DNA of 15,205 bases from CAZISM01 sp964541895 (GCA_964541895.1 CAZISM010000123.1:1-15205); one strand, 5' to 3'; counted from the stretch's first letter, positions 6,727 to 14,954 are shown. The notes: a model not told the origin generated them from the letters alone. Program-made: numbers and translations.

Positions 6727-8775
6727 ATGAAAAGAGTAAGTGCTCTTGTTTCGTTTGTTATGCTAGTGCAATTTGTGATGGCTCATGGCAGTCCGGCAGC
6801 AGGAAAATTTGACGCCCGCCAATGGGCTCAAGAACACTTTGCGCGCAATGTGATTCCGCCGTTTTCGTTTGTCTATGGAGGAAAAAACTCGGATGCCTTT
6901 ATCAAGGGGTGGGCTTTCAAGGCAGAGACGCTGAAATCCGCTGACCCCAACGTGGAGGAATCGGTCTATACCTGGTCCGACCGCAAAAGCGGATTGATCG
7001 TAACATGTTTTGTGACCTGCTATAACGATTTCAATGCTGTGGAATACATGCTGCGGTTCACCAACTCTTCTTCCCGCAACACTCCGATTTTGCAAAAAGC
7101 GGCTATCATCAATAATTCATTCTCGTATGATCGGAAAGGCCCGTTCATCCTCCATCGCCTGAAGGGCAGCGACGCCCTCAAAAATGATTTCCAGCCTTAC
7201 GACGAATCCATGCAGATCGGCAAGAGCGTGTACATGACCCCCAGCCGTTATCGTTCATCCGATCATACCGCTTTCCCATTTTTCAATATTGAATCGCCGG
7301 CGCAACAGGGGATTATGGTGGCTGTGGGTTGGACCGGTAAGTGGTATGCCGAAGTGGTGCAGGAGAATGAATCGTCGGTTTCGTTGCGTGCCGGCATGGA
7401 AAACATGCACCTCACGTTGTACCCCAAAGAGGAAATTCGCACGCCGCGGATCGCCTTGCTGTTTTGGCAAAGCGCCGACCGCATGGACGGCCATAACCTG
7501 TTTCGTCGATTTATTCTCGCCCATCACAGCAGAAAAATTTCCGGTCAAACAGCCATCTATCCGCTCTCCGGATCCTTTGATTACGGCGATCCCGCTCCGT
7601 GCGGCGAATACGAATGCCTGAGCGAAGAATTCGCCGTCGCCCTGGTAAAGCGCTATCAGCAGTTCGGAATTCTGCCGGAACTGTTCTGGCTGGATGCCGG
7701 CTGGTATTCCGGATGCGGCTTGCAGTATGAACGCGGCCACTGGCATGAGAATGTCGGCAACTGGACGGTCGAGAAGAGTCGCTTTCCCAACGGCTTACGA
7801 CCGGTCGCCGAAGCCGTGCATGCTGTCGGCGCCAAATTTATGGTCTGGTTCGAGCCGGAGCGGGTCCGCAAGGGAACGCAGATTTACAACGAACACCCCG
7901 AATGGCTGCTGAAGGAGGGTAATAAGGACAATGCTCTGTTTGATCTCGGCAATGAAAAGGCCCGCAACTGGCTGATTGAGTACATCTCGGATTTTATCAA
8001 AAAAGAGGGTATCGACTATTATCGCCAGGATTTCAATATGGATCCGGGACCGTTCTGGAAACTGGCTGACCAACCGGACCGCATCGGCATCTCGGAAGCA
8101 AAACACATCGCAGGATTGTATGCTTTCTGGGACAGTCTGCTGGTGCGTTTTCCCGATATGATCATCGACAATTGCGCCAGCGGCGGACGCCGTCTCGACC
8201 TGGAAACCACGACGCGCAGCGCCCCATTCTGGCGCACCGATTACCAGTACGGTGAACCCAACGGCTATCAGAATCACACCTTTGGTCTGCACTTTTATCT
8301 GCCGATTCACGGCTCCTGCGTCTACAAGACCGACAGCTATACCTTTCGCTCCGGCCTGGGCGCCACCATGGTGATGAATTGGGAGGTCACCGGCAAAGCG
8401 GCTGAACCCATCGCCGACATTCAGAAACGGATAGCGGATTACAAAAAGCTTCGCCCGTTTTATTATGCCGATTACTATCCGCTCACCAACGACATCAGAG
8501 ATTTTACGAGGGATACCTATTATCTGGCTTATCAGTTGAACCGGCCGGAAGAAAAAGACGGCATCATCGTGGCGTTTCGACGCGAGCAGAACAGGGAGGA
8601 ATCCATACGCCTGAAGCTGAGAGGTCTGATCAATGAGACCACCTACGAGCTCTACTTTGAGGATTATGGAATTCATGTCAACAAAACCGGTCGGGAACTG
8701 GCAGAAGGCCTGGATCTTGGAATTCCATCGCGCCCCGGTTCTTTGCTGATCTGGTACAGGGCCCAGGGCAACTAA
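6727..8775 (+). CDS. Secreted alpha-galactosidase, glycoside hydrolase family 36
   Basis: The protein has 682 residues. ATG 6727 follows GGGAG and starts a signal peptide (MKRVSALVSFVMLVQFVMAHGSPAAG), so the enzyme is exported. An N-terminal beta-sandwich is followed by the (beta/alpha)8 barrel, with LFWLDAGWY and GAKFMVWFEPERVRKG typical of family 36 / clan GH-D. Asp435 in YYRQDFNMDP is in the place of the catalytic nucleophile. DNCASGGRRLD (481-491) is the sugar-binding loop, and Asp505 in FWRTDYQY fits the general acid/base. The family hydrolyses terminal alpha-1,6-galactosides (melibiose, raffinose, galactomannan side chains) with retention. The nucleophile strand reads RQDFN where the classic enzymes have KWDMN, so this may be a subgroup with another preference. 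It is followed 155 bases later by the propeller-phosphoesterase gene. Confidence 0.9.
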   Translation: MKRVSALVSFVMLVQFVMAHGSPAAGKFDARQWAQEHFARNVIPPFSFVYGGKNSDAFIKGWAFKAETLKSADPNVEESVYTWSDRKSGLIVTCFVTCYNDFNAVEYMLRFTNSSSRNTPILQKAAIINNSFSYDRKGPFILHRLKGSDALKNDFQPYDESMQIGKSVYMTPSRYRSSDHTAFPFFNIESPAQQGIMVAVGWTGKWYAEVVQENESSVSLRAGMENMHLTLYPKEEIRTPRIALLFWQSADRMDGHNLFRRFILAHHSRKISGQTAIYPLSGSFDYGDPAPCGEYECLSEEFAVALVKRYQQFGILPELFWLDAGWYSGCGLQYERGHWHENVGNWTVEKSRFPNGLRPVAEAVHAVGAKFMVWFEPERVRKGTQIYNEHPEWLLKEGNKDNALFDLGNEKARNWLIEYISDFIKKEGIDYYRQDFNMDPGPFWKLADQPDRIGISEAKHIAGLYAFWDSLLVRFPDMIIDNCASGGRRLDLETTTRSAPFWRTDYQYGEPNGYQNHTFGLHFYLPIHGSCVYKTDSYTFRSGLGATMVMNWEVTGKAAEPIADIQKRIADYKKLRPFYYADYYPLTNDIRDFTRDTYYLAYQLNRPEEKDGIIVAFRREQNREESIRLKLRGLINETTYELYFEDYGIHVNKTGRELAEGLDLGIPSRPGSLLIWYRAQGN

Positions 8776-8930
8776 CGTATTGTGTAGTGTCATTCGCCGG
8801 CAAAGCAAACATATCGAGGATCGTTCGTGTGCAATTCACGACTCACCACTCGGCTGGCATACTGGAATCCGGGGGTGTGTTCAGAACGACAGCGAGTGTC
8901 CGTTTCAAGAATATGATAAGGTGGCCTGAG

Positions 8931-11429
8931 ATGAAAAGAGCATCCTGTTTTTTCCAAATCTGTCTTGTCTTGGCTGCAATGATGGCCTTTTCCGGTTGCA
9001 TGCGTCGGAGCCACCAACAGGTACGGCCGGGTCTGACAGCTGACGAAAAGTCAATTGTTCTGCCCAATACCTGGCGTATCACACCCGCAGGCCGCCAGGT
9101 GCGCTTGCCGGGCGACATGGCCATGAAAATCGTCGTGAGTGCGGACGGTCAACACGCTTTTGTCAATACGGCGGGTTGGCACGATCACAGTGTCAGCATG
9201 ATCGATGTAAACGCGGCCAGACTTGTGGCCACCGTTGATGTCTGGAAGGACTGGATCGGCATGGACCTCAACCCGAAAGGCGATGAGCTGTTTGTCTCCG
9301 GCGGCGGGCCGGTCAGCGAACGTTTTGAAGGGCTGGCGAAGCAGAGAGGGGTGAGCCCTGGCATGCTCGATGCCTTGAAATGGCCCCTCTTGCGTGTGGG
9401 CATCGTAGAGGACGGATTGGAAATCAGACCTTCTCTTGCTATTGCCGGGCTGACCGACAACGAACGGTTCATAACCGGGCTTTCGTTCGGCCGCGATGGC
9501 GCGCTCTACGTCGCCAATATCAATAACGACACCGTCTATCGTTTGAGCGGCGACGACTATTCTCTGCAATCGAGCGTCACGGTGGGGTACAGGCCTTACG
9601 GGGTCGCCCTCTCGCACGATGGCAAGACCCTGGCTGCTTCGAACTGGGGCGACGAGTCCATCAGCCTCATCGACCCGGTGCTGATGAAGGAACGGAGTAG
9701 AATCAAAGTCGGCTCTCATCCCAACGACCTGCTCTGGGCCCCGGATGGCCGCCTTTTCGTGGCCAATGCAGGATCAAACAGCGTCAGTGTCATCCGCGAT
9801 GAACGTGTGATTGAAACGATCCGCACCTCCTTTGACCAGCGGGACCTGGTCGGCTCAACGCCGGTATCCCTGGCCATCGCCAGGGATGGAAGCCGGCTCT
9901 ATGTTGCCAATGCCGACAACAATGATATCGCCGTGATCGACATTGGTGAAGCGGGAGAGTCCAACGTGGTTGGTTTTATCCCGACCGGATGGTATCCGAG
10001 TGCTGTCGCTGTGTCACCTGACGGCAAAAAGCTTTTTGTCGGTACCGGCAAAGGTGGCACCAGGCTGCGCAGCAACTTTCCGGCGACAGGACAGTTCAAA
10101 AGCAGCTCACCGGATCCGACCAGGCCGTACGACTATGTCGGCTCCATGCTTGAAGGTGTTTTTTCCATTATTGACGTGCCTGATCGCAAGCAACTTGAAA
10201 AGTACACGGCGCAGGTAGGCCGCAACTTTCCGGATCCACGGACCCAGTTTGATCGAGGCCACGCGGAAAACATTGCCAAAAAAATATTTCCCCGCATCAA
10301 GCACGTTCTCTACATCATTCGCGAAAATCGCACCTATGATCAGGTTTTTGGCGATCTGGGCAAGGGCAATGGTGATCCGAACCTGGTCCTCTTTGGCGAG
10401 CCGGTGACGCCCAATGCACACAAGATCGTGCGCGAAACGGTCATTCTGGATAATCTTTATGCGAATGGAGAGGTGTCCCAGGACGGCCATCAATGGTCGA
10501 ACGCCGCTTATGTGACCGATTACACACAGAAAGCCTGGGTCAGCAGCTACAGCCGGCGCGGACAGCCGAATGCCGACGAGCGATTGACTGCCTCACCTGC
10601 CGGCTATCTCTGGGACAACTGCCGCCGCCACGGCAAGAGTTATCGCAGCTACGGCGAGTTCGCTTCCTTTCGTTCGTCGCCGGATACCGAACCACAGTTC
10701 GCCGGAGCTACCGGACTGGCTGAACATTACAGCGAGGCGTGGCTGAAACTGAAAATGGTGCAAGGCCGTCAACGTGATACCAGGCTGGCGGAGGTTTTTA
10801 TCAAAGAGCTGGCCGAAGCCGAAGCCAGGGGGGAATGGTGGAATTTTATGGTTATGTCCCTTGGAGAGAATCACACCGATGGGCTGACACCTGGGCGATT
10901 CACGCCGGTCGCTTGTGTTGCTTCCAACGATCAGGCCCTGGGTATGATTTTTGAGGCCGTAAGCAAATCCAAATTCTGGCCCGAGACGGCCATCTTTGTC
11001 ATCGAAGACGATGCCCAGAATGGACCTGATCATGTCGACTCGCGAAGGACGTGCGGATTGGTGTACTCGCCGTATGTCAAACGCGGCGGCATCGTCGACA
11101 GCACCATGTATACAACGGTCTCTTTTGTTCGTACCATGGAGCTCATTCTCGGCCTGCCTCCCATGACGCAATACGACAAGCTGGCGACGCCGCTTTATAA
11201 TGTATTCACCACCACACCGGCGTTGTCGCCCTATGTCCGGGAATCGGCACGGGTGGATCTGCTGGCGCGAAATCCCGATTCCGGCGAGGGAGCGCGACGT
11301 TCATCGCGTCTCGATTTTTCCGATTACGATCTGGCCGACTTTGATGAATTAAATGAAATTCTCTGGATGGCCCTCAAGGGAGATCAGCCCATGCCGGCAC
11401 CGGTGCGGAGTGCTGTGTTGCTGAGATAA
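8931..11429 (+). CDS. Lipoprotein with YncE/YVTN beta-propeller fused to an alkaline-phosphatase-superfamily phosphoesterase
   Basis: The protein has 832 residues. The frame opens at 8787, but ATG 8931 is preferred: AAGGTGG precedes it and it begins a lipoprotein signal peptide ending AFSGC. Residues about 50-430 carry YVTN-type propeller repeats, including LYVANINNDTVYRL, LFVANAGSNSVSVI, LYVANADNNDIAVI and LFVGTGKGG. From 458 comes a PF04185-like phosphoesterase domain. HVLYIIRENRTYDQVFGDL has Glu465-Asn466-Arg467-Thr468, with Thr/Ser as the usual nucleophile position. DGHQWSN and the metal-site EDDAQNGPDHVDS (Glu692 to Asp703) follow. This fusion is a recognised architecture ('bifunctional YncE/alkaline phosphatase family protein') whose substrate is unknown; the domain hydrolyses phosphomono- or diesters in homologues. 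It is probably anchored in the envelope and facing the periplasm or outside. A terminator follows 36 bases after the stop. Confidence 0.9.
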   Translation: MKRASCFFQICLVLAAMMAFSGCMRRSHQQVRPGLTADEKSIVLPNTWRITPAGRQVRLPGDMAMKIVVSADGQHAFVNTAGWHDHSVSMIDVNAARLVATVDVWKDWIGMDLNPKGDELFVSGGGPVSERFEGLAKQRGVSPGMLDALKWPLLRVGIVEDGLEIRPSLAIAGLTDNERFITGLSFGRDGALYVANINNDTVYRLSGDDYSLQSSVTVGYRPYGVALSHDGKTLAASNWGDESISLIDPVLMKERSRIKVGSHPNDLLWAPDGRLFVANAGSNSVSVIRDERVIETIRTSFDQRDLVGSTPVSLAIARDGSRLYVANADNNDIAVIDIGEAGESNVVGFIPTGWYPSAVAVSPDGKKLFVGTGKGGTRLRSNFPATGQFKSSSPDPTRPYDYVGSMLEGVFSIIDVPDRKQLEKYTAQVGRNFPDPRTQFDRGHAENIAKKIFPRIKHVLYIIRENRTYDQVFGDLGKGNGDPNLVLFGEPVTPNAHKIVRETVILDNLYANGEVSQDGHQWSNAAYVTDYTQKAWVSSYSRRGQPNADERLTASPAGYLWDNCRRHGKSYRSYGEFASFRSSPDTEPQFAGATGLAEHYSEAWLKLKMVQGRQRDTRLAEVFIKELAEAEARGEWWNFMVMSLGENHTDGLTPGRFTPVACVASNDQALGMIFEAVSKSKFWPETAIFVIEDDAQNGPDHVDSRRTCGLVYSPYVKRGGIVDSTMYTTVSFVRTMELILGLPPMTQYDKLATPLYNVFTTTPALSPYVRESARVDLLARNPDSGEGARRSSRLDFSDYDLADFDELNEILWMALKGDQPMPAPVRSAVLLR

Positions 11430-11464
11430 CAAATCGATTCTCCCCAGCCGATTTTATCAATCCG

Positions 11465-11498
11465 AAAGCCGGTATTTTGAGAGCCATGCCGGCTTTTT
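11465..11498 (+). terminator. Rho-independent terminator of the propeller-phosphoesterase gene
   Basis: AAAGCCGG (11465-11472) pairs with CCGGCTTT (11489-11496) around a 16-base loop and runs into a T-tract. It lies 36 bases downstream of the stop codon. Confidence 0.8.
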
Positions 11499-11611
11499 AT
11501 TATTCAAACCTGCGTCAATCCCAAGCCTGCCTGCTCCACCCATAATGCAAATCCTTGTTCCAGCTTTAAGATAATGAATCCGGATTGAACTGGCCGCCCT
11601 GTGCAGCATAG

Positions 11612-11648
11612 CGCCTGCAGGCGTGAAACACGCCTGTTTTGTTCTTTT
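11612..11648 (+). terminator. Terminator-like hairpin with overlapping palindrome in the leader of the YceI operon
   Basis: CAGGCGTG (11618-11625) and CACGCCTG (11629-11636) form a perfect 8-base stem with an AAA loop, followed by TTTTGTTCTTTT. The 5' arm overlaps the perfect palindrome CGCCTGCAGGCG (11612-11623), so the two folds exclude each other. It is about 115 bases upstream of ATG 11751, and no gene is visible between 11499 and 11611. It may be an attenuator of the downstream operon, or the end of a small RNA. Confidence 0.55.
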
Positions 11649-11750
11649 GGCGAAGAATATGAAATTTTCGTGGCGGGTACCATGTTAACGGTTTATATAA
11701 GCGATTGTGGACCCGGGCGTAAACTGCTTTATCCTTTTCGAGAGGCCAGA

Positions 11751-12326
11751 ATGAAAGCACCTGTTCGTTATTTTGTGTTGATGATGCTCATTAGTCTCCC
11801 GCTGTGGTCTGAAGAGTATCGGGTGCTCATGAACGGTGAGAATTCGGTTACGTTTTCGTCAAAGGCTTCCATAGAATCCTTTACCGGCACCACCAGCCAA
11901 ATAGACGGCTATGTGCTCTGGGAGGGTGCAGATCCCCTGAATGAAAATGAATTTTATTTGCAAGTGCCTTTAGCGACTCTTGACACCGGGATCGGACTGC
12001 GTAATCGCCACATGCGCGACAATTATCTGCAAACCGACAAATACCCATTGGCCCAATACAGCGGCAAGATGATACGCTATGAGGCGGCCAACGATTCGAC
12101 CTATTTGGTGGACGTAGACGGCCTGTTTACACTGCACGGTGTTGAACAAAAGCTCACGCTGCAGGGCAAGGTCACGATCCGCGGAGATCGATTACACGTC
12201 CAGGCTCCCATACAGCTGAAACTGGCGGACTATAAAGTAAAGATTCCCAAATTCATGTTTTTAAAGATCAGTGAACTCATTGATATTAAAGTGGATTTTG
12301 AAATGGTGAGGTACACACCCAAATAG
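11751..12326 (+). CDS. YceI-family periplasmic protein (isoprenoid-binding lipocalin-like fold)
   Basis: The protein has 191 residues. ATG 11751 is chosen over upstream in-frame codons because GAGAGG precedes it and it starts a signal peptide (MKAPVRYFVLMMLISLPLWS). The body follows the YceI pattern: FSSKASIESFTGTTSQIDG near the start, LRNRHMRDNYLQTDKYPLA in the middle (the R-x-x-H-M/L...YP block) and GLFTLHGVEQKLTLQGK near residue 120-140. Structurally known YceI proteins are eight-stranded barrels that bind polyisoprenoids or isoprenoid quinones in the periplasm. The stop is 8 bases before the next start, so it leads a three-gene operon with the DUF5777 barrel and the Rieske protein. Expression may be controlled by the terminator-like hairpin upstream. 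Confidence 0.88.
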   Translation: MKAPVRYFVLMMLISLPLWSEEYRVLMNGENSVTFSSKASIESFTGTTSQIDGYVLWEGADPLNENEFYLQVPLATLDTGIGLRNRHMRDNYLQTDKYPLAQYSGKMIRYEAANDSTYLVDVDGLFTLHGVEQKLTLQGKVTIRGDRLHVQAPIQLKLADYKVKIPKFMFLKISELIDIKVDFEMVRYTPK

Positions 12327-12334
12327 GAGTCCTT

Positions 12335-13198
12335 ATGATTACACGCCAATGGATAACCACTCTGTTTTTTATTTTTTCGGGTTTTCTCTACAGTCAATCA
12401 TCCCGCTCTTCCTGGCAGAGTGGTGAGATGAACAATCCTGCCCCACTCGAGCTCTTTCATTCAACAGAAGCCTTTAACCTGCCGACGGCCGAGACGTTAA
12501 AAAAAGGCGAAATGCAGTTCGAAATCTCGCATCGTTTTTATCCGCCGGTCACAGCCAACGACAATTCGTTTTTTGGACTCGACGGTCCGGTGAACATGAG
12601 GCTTGGCTTGGGCTATGCGCTCTCTGATAAACTGGTCGCCACGCTGGCCCGCAGCAACGTCAACGGCAATGTCGATCTGCAAATCAAGAGAAAAATGGCA
12701 GCATTCAACAGTGCCACACTGCCCATGCTCTTCTCCCTTCAGGCCGGTGCGGCCTGGAATACGAAAATCCTCGGTCGCGATAAAACCGATGCGAAAAATT
12801 TTCAATATTACGGACAGCTGATTTTCAACACCATGACGGCGCATAAAAAGCTGGGCGTGGGAGTGGTTCCCACCTTTTTGTACAACAGCGAACTGTTTGG
12901 CAATGAAACCCGGACCTCCTTGACTCTTGGGACCTATCTGCAGTATTATGTGTCGTCCACCATGAGTGTTCTGGCCGAATGGAATAGCACGCTGGACGGG
13001 TATCAGAACGAATATAACGCGATGTCCTTCGGGATCGAGCTGGAAACCGGCGGACATTTCTTCAAAATTATTTTTACCAACAGCGCTTTGCTTAATCCAT
13101 CACAGTACTGTACGGGAGCGGATCTCCGCTTTGCCAGCGGCGATTGGCGACTCGGTTTTAACGTTACGCGTCTCCTTGCGTTTGGCAGGACGCGCTAG
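12335..13198 (+). CDS. DUF5777-type outer-membrane beta-barrel protein
   Basis: The 287-residue protein has a signal peptide (MITRQWITTLFFIFSGFLYS) and AGGAG before ATG 12335. The mature part is a run of alternating amphipathic strands rich in aromatics and glycine. Recognisable DUF5777 features are LPTAETLKKGEMQFEISHRF, FGLDGPVNMRLGLGYALSD, the long middle strands, and the C-terminal part MSFGIELETGGHFFKIIFTN with DLRFASGDWRLGFNVTR. These proteins are predicted outer-membrane barrels of unknown role, sometimes labelled transporter. It lies 8 bases after the YceI gene and 24 bases before the Rieske gene. That fixed order suggests it serves the same envelope process. The domain name comes from memory of the family, not from a search. 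Confidence 0.8.
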   Translation: MITRQWITTLFFIFSGFLYSQSSRSSWQSGEMNNPAPLELFHSTEAFNLPTAETLKKGEMQFEISHRFYPPVTANDNSFFGLDGPVNMRLGLGYALSDKLVATLARSNVNGNVDLQIKRKMAAFNSATLPMLFSLQAGAAWNTKILGRDKTDAKNFQYYGQLIFNTMTAHKKLGVGVVPTFLYNSELFGNETRTSLTLGTYLQYYVSSTMSVLAEWNSTLDGYQNEYNAMSFGIELETGGHFFKIIFTNSALLNPSQYCTGADLRFASGDWRLGFNVTRLLAFGRTR

Positions 13199-13222
13199 AA
13201 AAAGCATTTTGGGAGGCAGGAT

Positions 13223-13690
13223 ATGGAATCAAACATTCAAAGTCGCAGACAATTTGCCGAGTCCTTCGGTCGGTTCACCCTGGTCGCTGCAGGAGCAACT
13301 CTCGCTCCGATTCTTTCCAGTTGTTCGAACGATAGTAATCCCGCCTCGTCGAAAGAGGATGTCAAGGTCACGGCCCCGGCCCTTACCGTCGATTTGAACC
13401 AGGCGCCTGAGCTGAAAACAGCCGGCGGTTTTAAAAATTTTCAACTCAATGCCACGCCCATCGTGATCATCAATTCGGGCAATAATACCTTCAAGGCGAT
13501 GTCGCTCGTGTGTACGCATCAGGCCTGTACGGTGGCCTGGACAGCGGCGAGGCAGGATTTCGAGTGTCCTTGCCATGGTTCCAAGTATGACAGTAATGGC
13601 AGGGTCACCCAGGGCCCGGCATCCAGCCCGCTGCAATCCTTCACCGTAGAATACAGAGGAGCTGAAAATACGATCCTGGTGTATGCCTGA
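13223..13690 (+). CDS. Rieske [2Fe-2S] protein with Tat/lipoprotein signal
   Basis: The protein has 155 residues; GGGAGGCAGGAT precedes ATG 13223. The N-terminus has SRRQF (Arg8-Arg9) followed by a hydrophobic segment and LSSC (Cys34). This fits a Tat-exported protein that may be lipidated. The Rieske cluster site is complete: Cys97-Thr-His99-Gln-Ala-Cys102 and Cys115-Pro-Cys117-His118-Gly. Cys97, His99, Cys115 and His118 would bind the cluster, and Cys102-Cys117 would form the disulfide typical of high-potential cytochrome bc/b6f Rieske proteins. No cytochrome b or c gene is next to it, and the following gene is convergent, so it ends the YceI-DUF5777-Rieske operon. A role as a periplasmic electron carrier in this unit is inferred. 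Confidence 0.92.
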   Translation: MESNIQSRRQFAESFGRFTLVAAGATLAPILSSCSNDSNPASSKEDVKVTAPALTVDLNQAPELKTAGGFKNFQLNATPIVIINSGNNTFKAMSLVCTHQACTVAWTAARQDFECPCHGSKYDSNGRVTQGPASSPLQSFTVEYRGAENTILVYA

Positions 13691-13755
13691 TCATTCCTGA
13701 AGCGTCCATGATCAGAGGTGGGGAAACGTCTTGCAGCGATGAGGTAGAGTTATGC

Positions 13756-13825
13756 ACGGCGCCGCTGATAAGGATGCGGTGGTCGTCGAAATCCGCCGCC
13801 CACCGTTCTTTGTCAGCGGCGCCGT
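13756..13825. repeat. Inverted repeat between convergent genes
   Basis: ACGGCGCCGCTGA (13756-13768) and TCAGCGGCGCCGT (13813-13825) are perfect 13-base arms. The 44-base spacer contains a further GGTGG/CCACC pairing. No T-tract follows on either strand. It lies between the Rieske gene and the convergent basic-protein gene. Confidence 0.6.
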
Positions 13826-13861
13826 ATATGCTGTCGAAGAGTTTAATCGAATGGCTGGACG

Positions 13862-14791
13862 TTAATTCCTGGTCCTGTCACGTTGAGGTACTTTGCGTTC
13901 CTGTTCTGCGGGTTTCTGGTGCTGCCTGGATTCAGGTGCTTTTTTAGAATTTTTCTTTGTTGATTCTCTGTTGTTGCTTTTATATTCCCGCCTTGACTTG
14001 TTGTCTGTGCGCCGGGTTGTCTGTTGGCCGTTTTTAGAGTCATGAGACCTGCCTTTGTCCGAACGAACCGACGTGTTCCGATCTCCATTATGATGGATAA
14101 TGTGCGTCTGCTTTTTTACCCGCGTCGAAGAGGAAGGGTGATAATGCACCCTGTGGACTCTTGTGACATGGGGGGTCTGCGTTCTCACAAACGTTTTGTG
14201 CGTCCTGTAATGCACCGTATGATGGCGGTATGTATGTGTGGCCAGCGGATGCCATGGCCGCCACCAGTGCGGATAATAGCCAAAGTAGAATGGCGAGCGA
14301 TAGGGACGATATAGCGGCCGGAAGATCCACGGTATAATCGGCCACGCATACACATGCACGCGCACCGGCGCGATGTAATAATTCGGGCCGTAAAGGACCG
14401 GATTGCCGCAGATCTGCATATGGTAATCCTGATCGCTGTTTTTTTCCACCTCGATGGTGGCGACATCCTGAAAGTCGTTACCGCCCAGCGGCACCTGCAG
14501 GATGATCACATGCACGTCGTCGGACGTCTCTTCCACAACACGGATAAAATCGACTTGGCCGTTATCGTCGAGATCGAGATTGTTGATGCCGATATCCGGA
14601 TCATTGAGCTGTTTCTCAAAGGATTCCAGATCCTTGGCCTCTTTGAATAATTCTGCCACAGCCTGCAGGTTCAGCCCTTCGGCCGCCGCTGACGTCGGCG
14701 CCACAACGGTGACGTTTTGCGAAAAAGATGAAGCGGCGAAAAGACCAAGCATCACCAAGAGGGCGACGAGAGTGCCATGTTTCGGTTTCAT
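13862..14791 (-). CDS. Secreted His/aromatic-rich protein with basic low-complexity tail, function unknown
   Basis: The protein has 309 residues. The start at 14791 is preferred over an upstream in-frame ATG because GAGGGAAAG precedes it and it begins a signal peptide (MKPKHGTLVALLVMLGLFAA, then SSFSQN). Residues 40-130 look folded and include DLDDNGQVDF (73-82), a Ca2+-loop-like D-x-D-x-N-G-x-x-D as in dockerin or thrombospondin type 3 repeats. Residues 145-182 are packed with Trp, Tyr, Pro and Arg. Residues 181-234 hold 13 histidines. The last 75 residues are a Lys/Arg/Ser/Gln/Asn-rich low-complexity tail. A metal-, polyanion- or surface-binding envelope protein is possible, but no family function is known to me. 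It lies downstream of hutI on the same strand with 163 bases between them. Confidence 0.75.
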   Translation of the reverse strand: MKPKHGTLVALLVMLGLFAASSFSQNVTVVAPTSAAAEGLNLQAVAELFKEAKDLESFEKQLNDPDIGINNLDLDDNGQVDFIRVVEETSDDVHVIILQVPLGGNDFQDVATIEVEKNSDQDYHMQICGNPVLYGPNYYIAPVRVHVYAWPIIPWIFRPLYRPYRSPFYFGYYPHWWRPWHPLATHTYRHHTVHYRTHKTFVRTQTPHVTRVHRVHYHPSSSTRVKKQTHIIHHNGDRNTSVRSDKGRSHDSKNGQQTTRRTDNKSRREYKSNNRESTKKNSKKAPESRQHQKPAEQERKVPQRDRTRN

Positions 14792-14954
14792 ATGCTTTCC
14801 CTCACATTTAGATGATTGCTCACCGAACAGGAACGGCATCCGTGCGCTGCGTGCTGCCGTCCATTTCACGGTGCTGTGCATCGGAGCCGTCTGTCATTGA
14901 GTCTCACACTATATATACGCTGCAGAGGCTGGAAAGATCTTGCGCTGCGTCACA

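Noticed and set aside
7795..8808. 337-codon open frame on the minus strand
   Set aside because: Antisense to the GH36 gene, which has complete catalytic motifs; the minus-strand product shows no recognisable domain or ribosome site.
11640..11750. TATATA at 11694-11699 as a promoter for the YceI operon
   Set aside because: No acceptable -35 hexamer lies 16-18 bases upstream, so it cannot be supported.
13688..13715. TGATCAT/ATGATCA hairpin as terminator of the Rieske gene
   Set aside because: It lacks a GC-rich stem and is followed by AGGTGGGG, not a T-tract.
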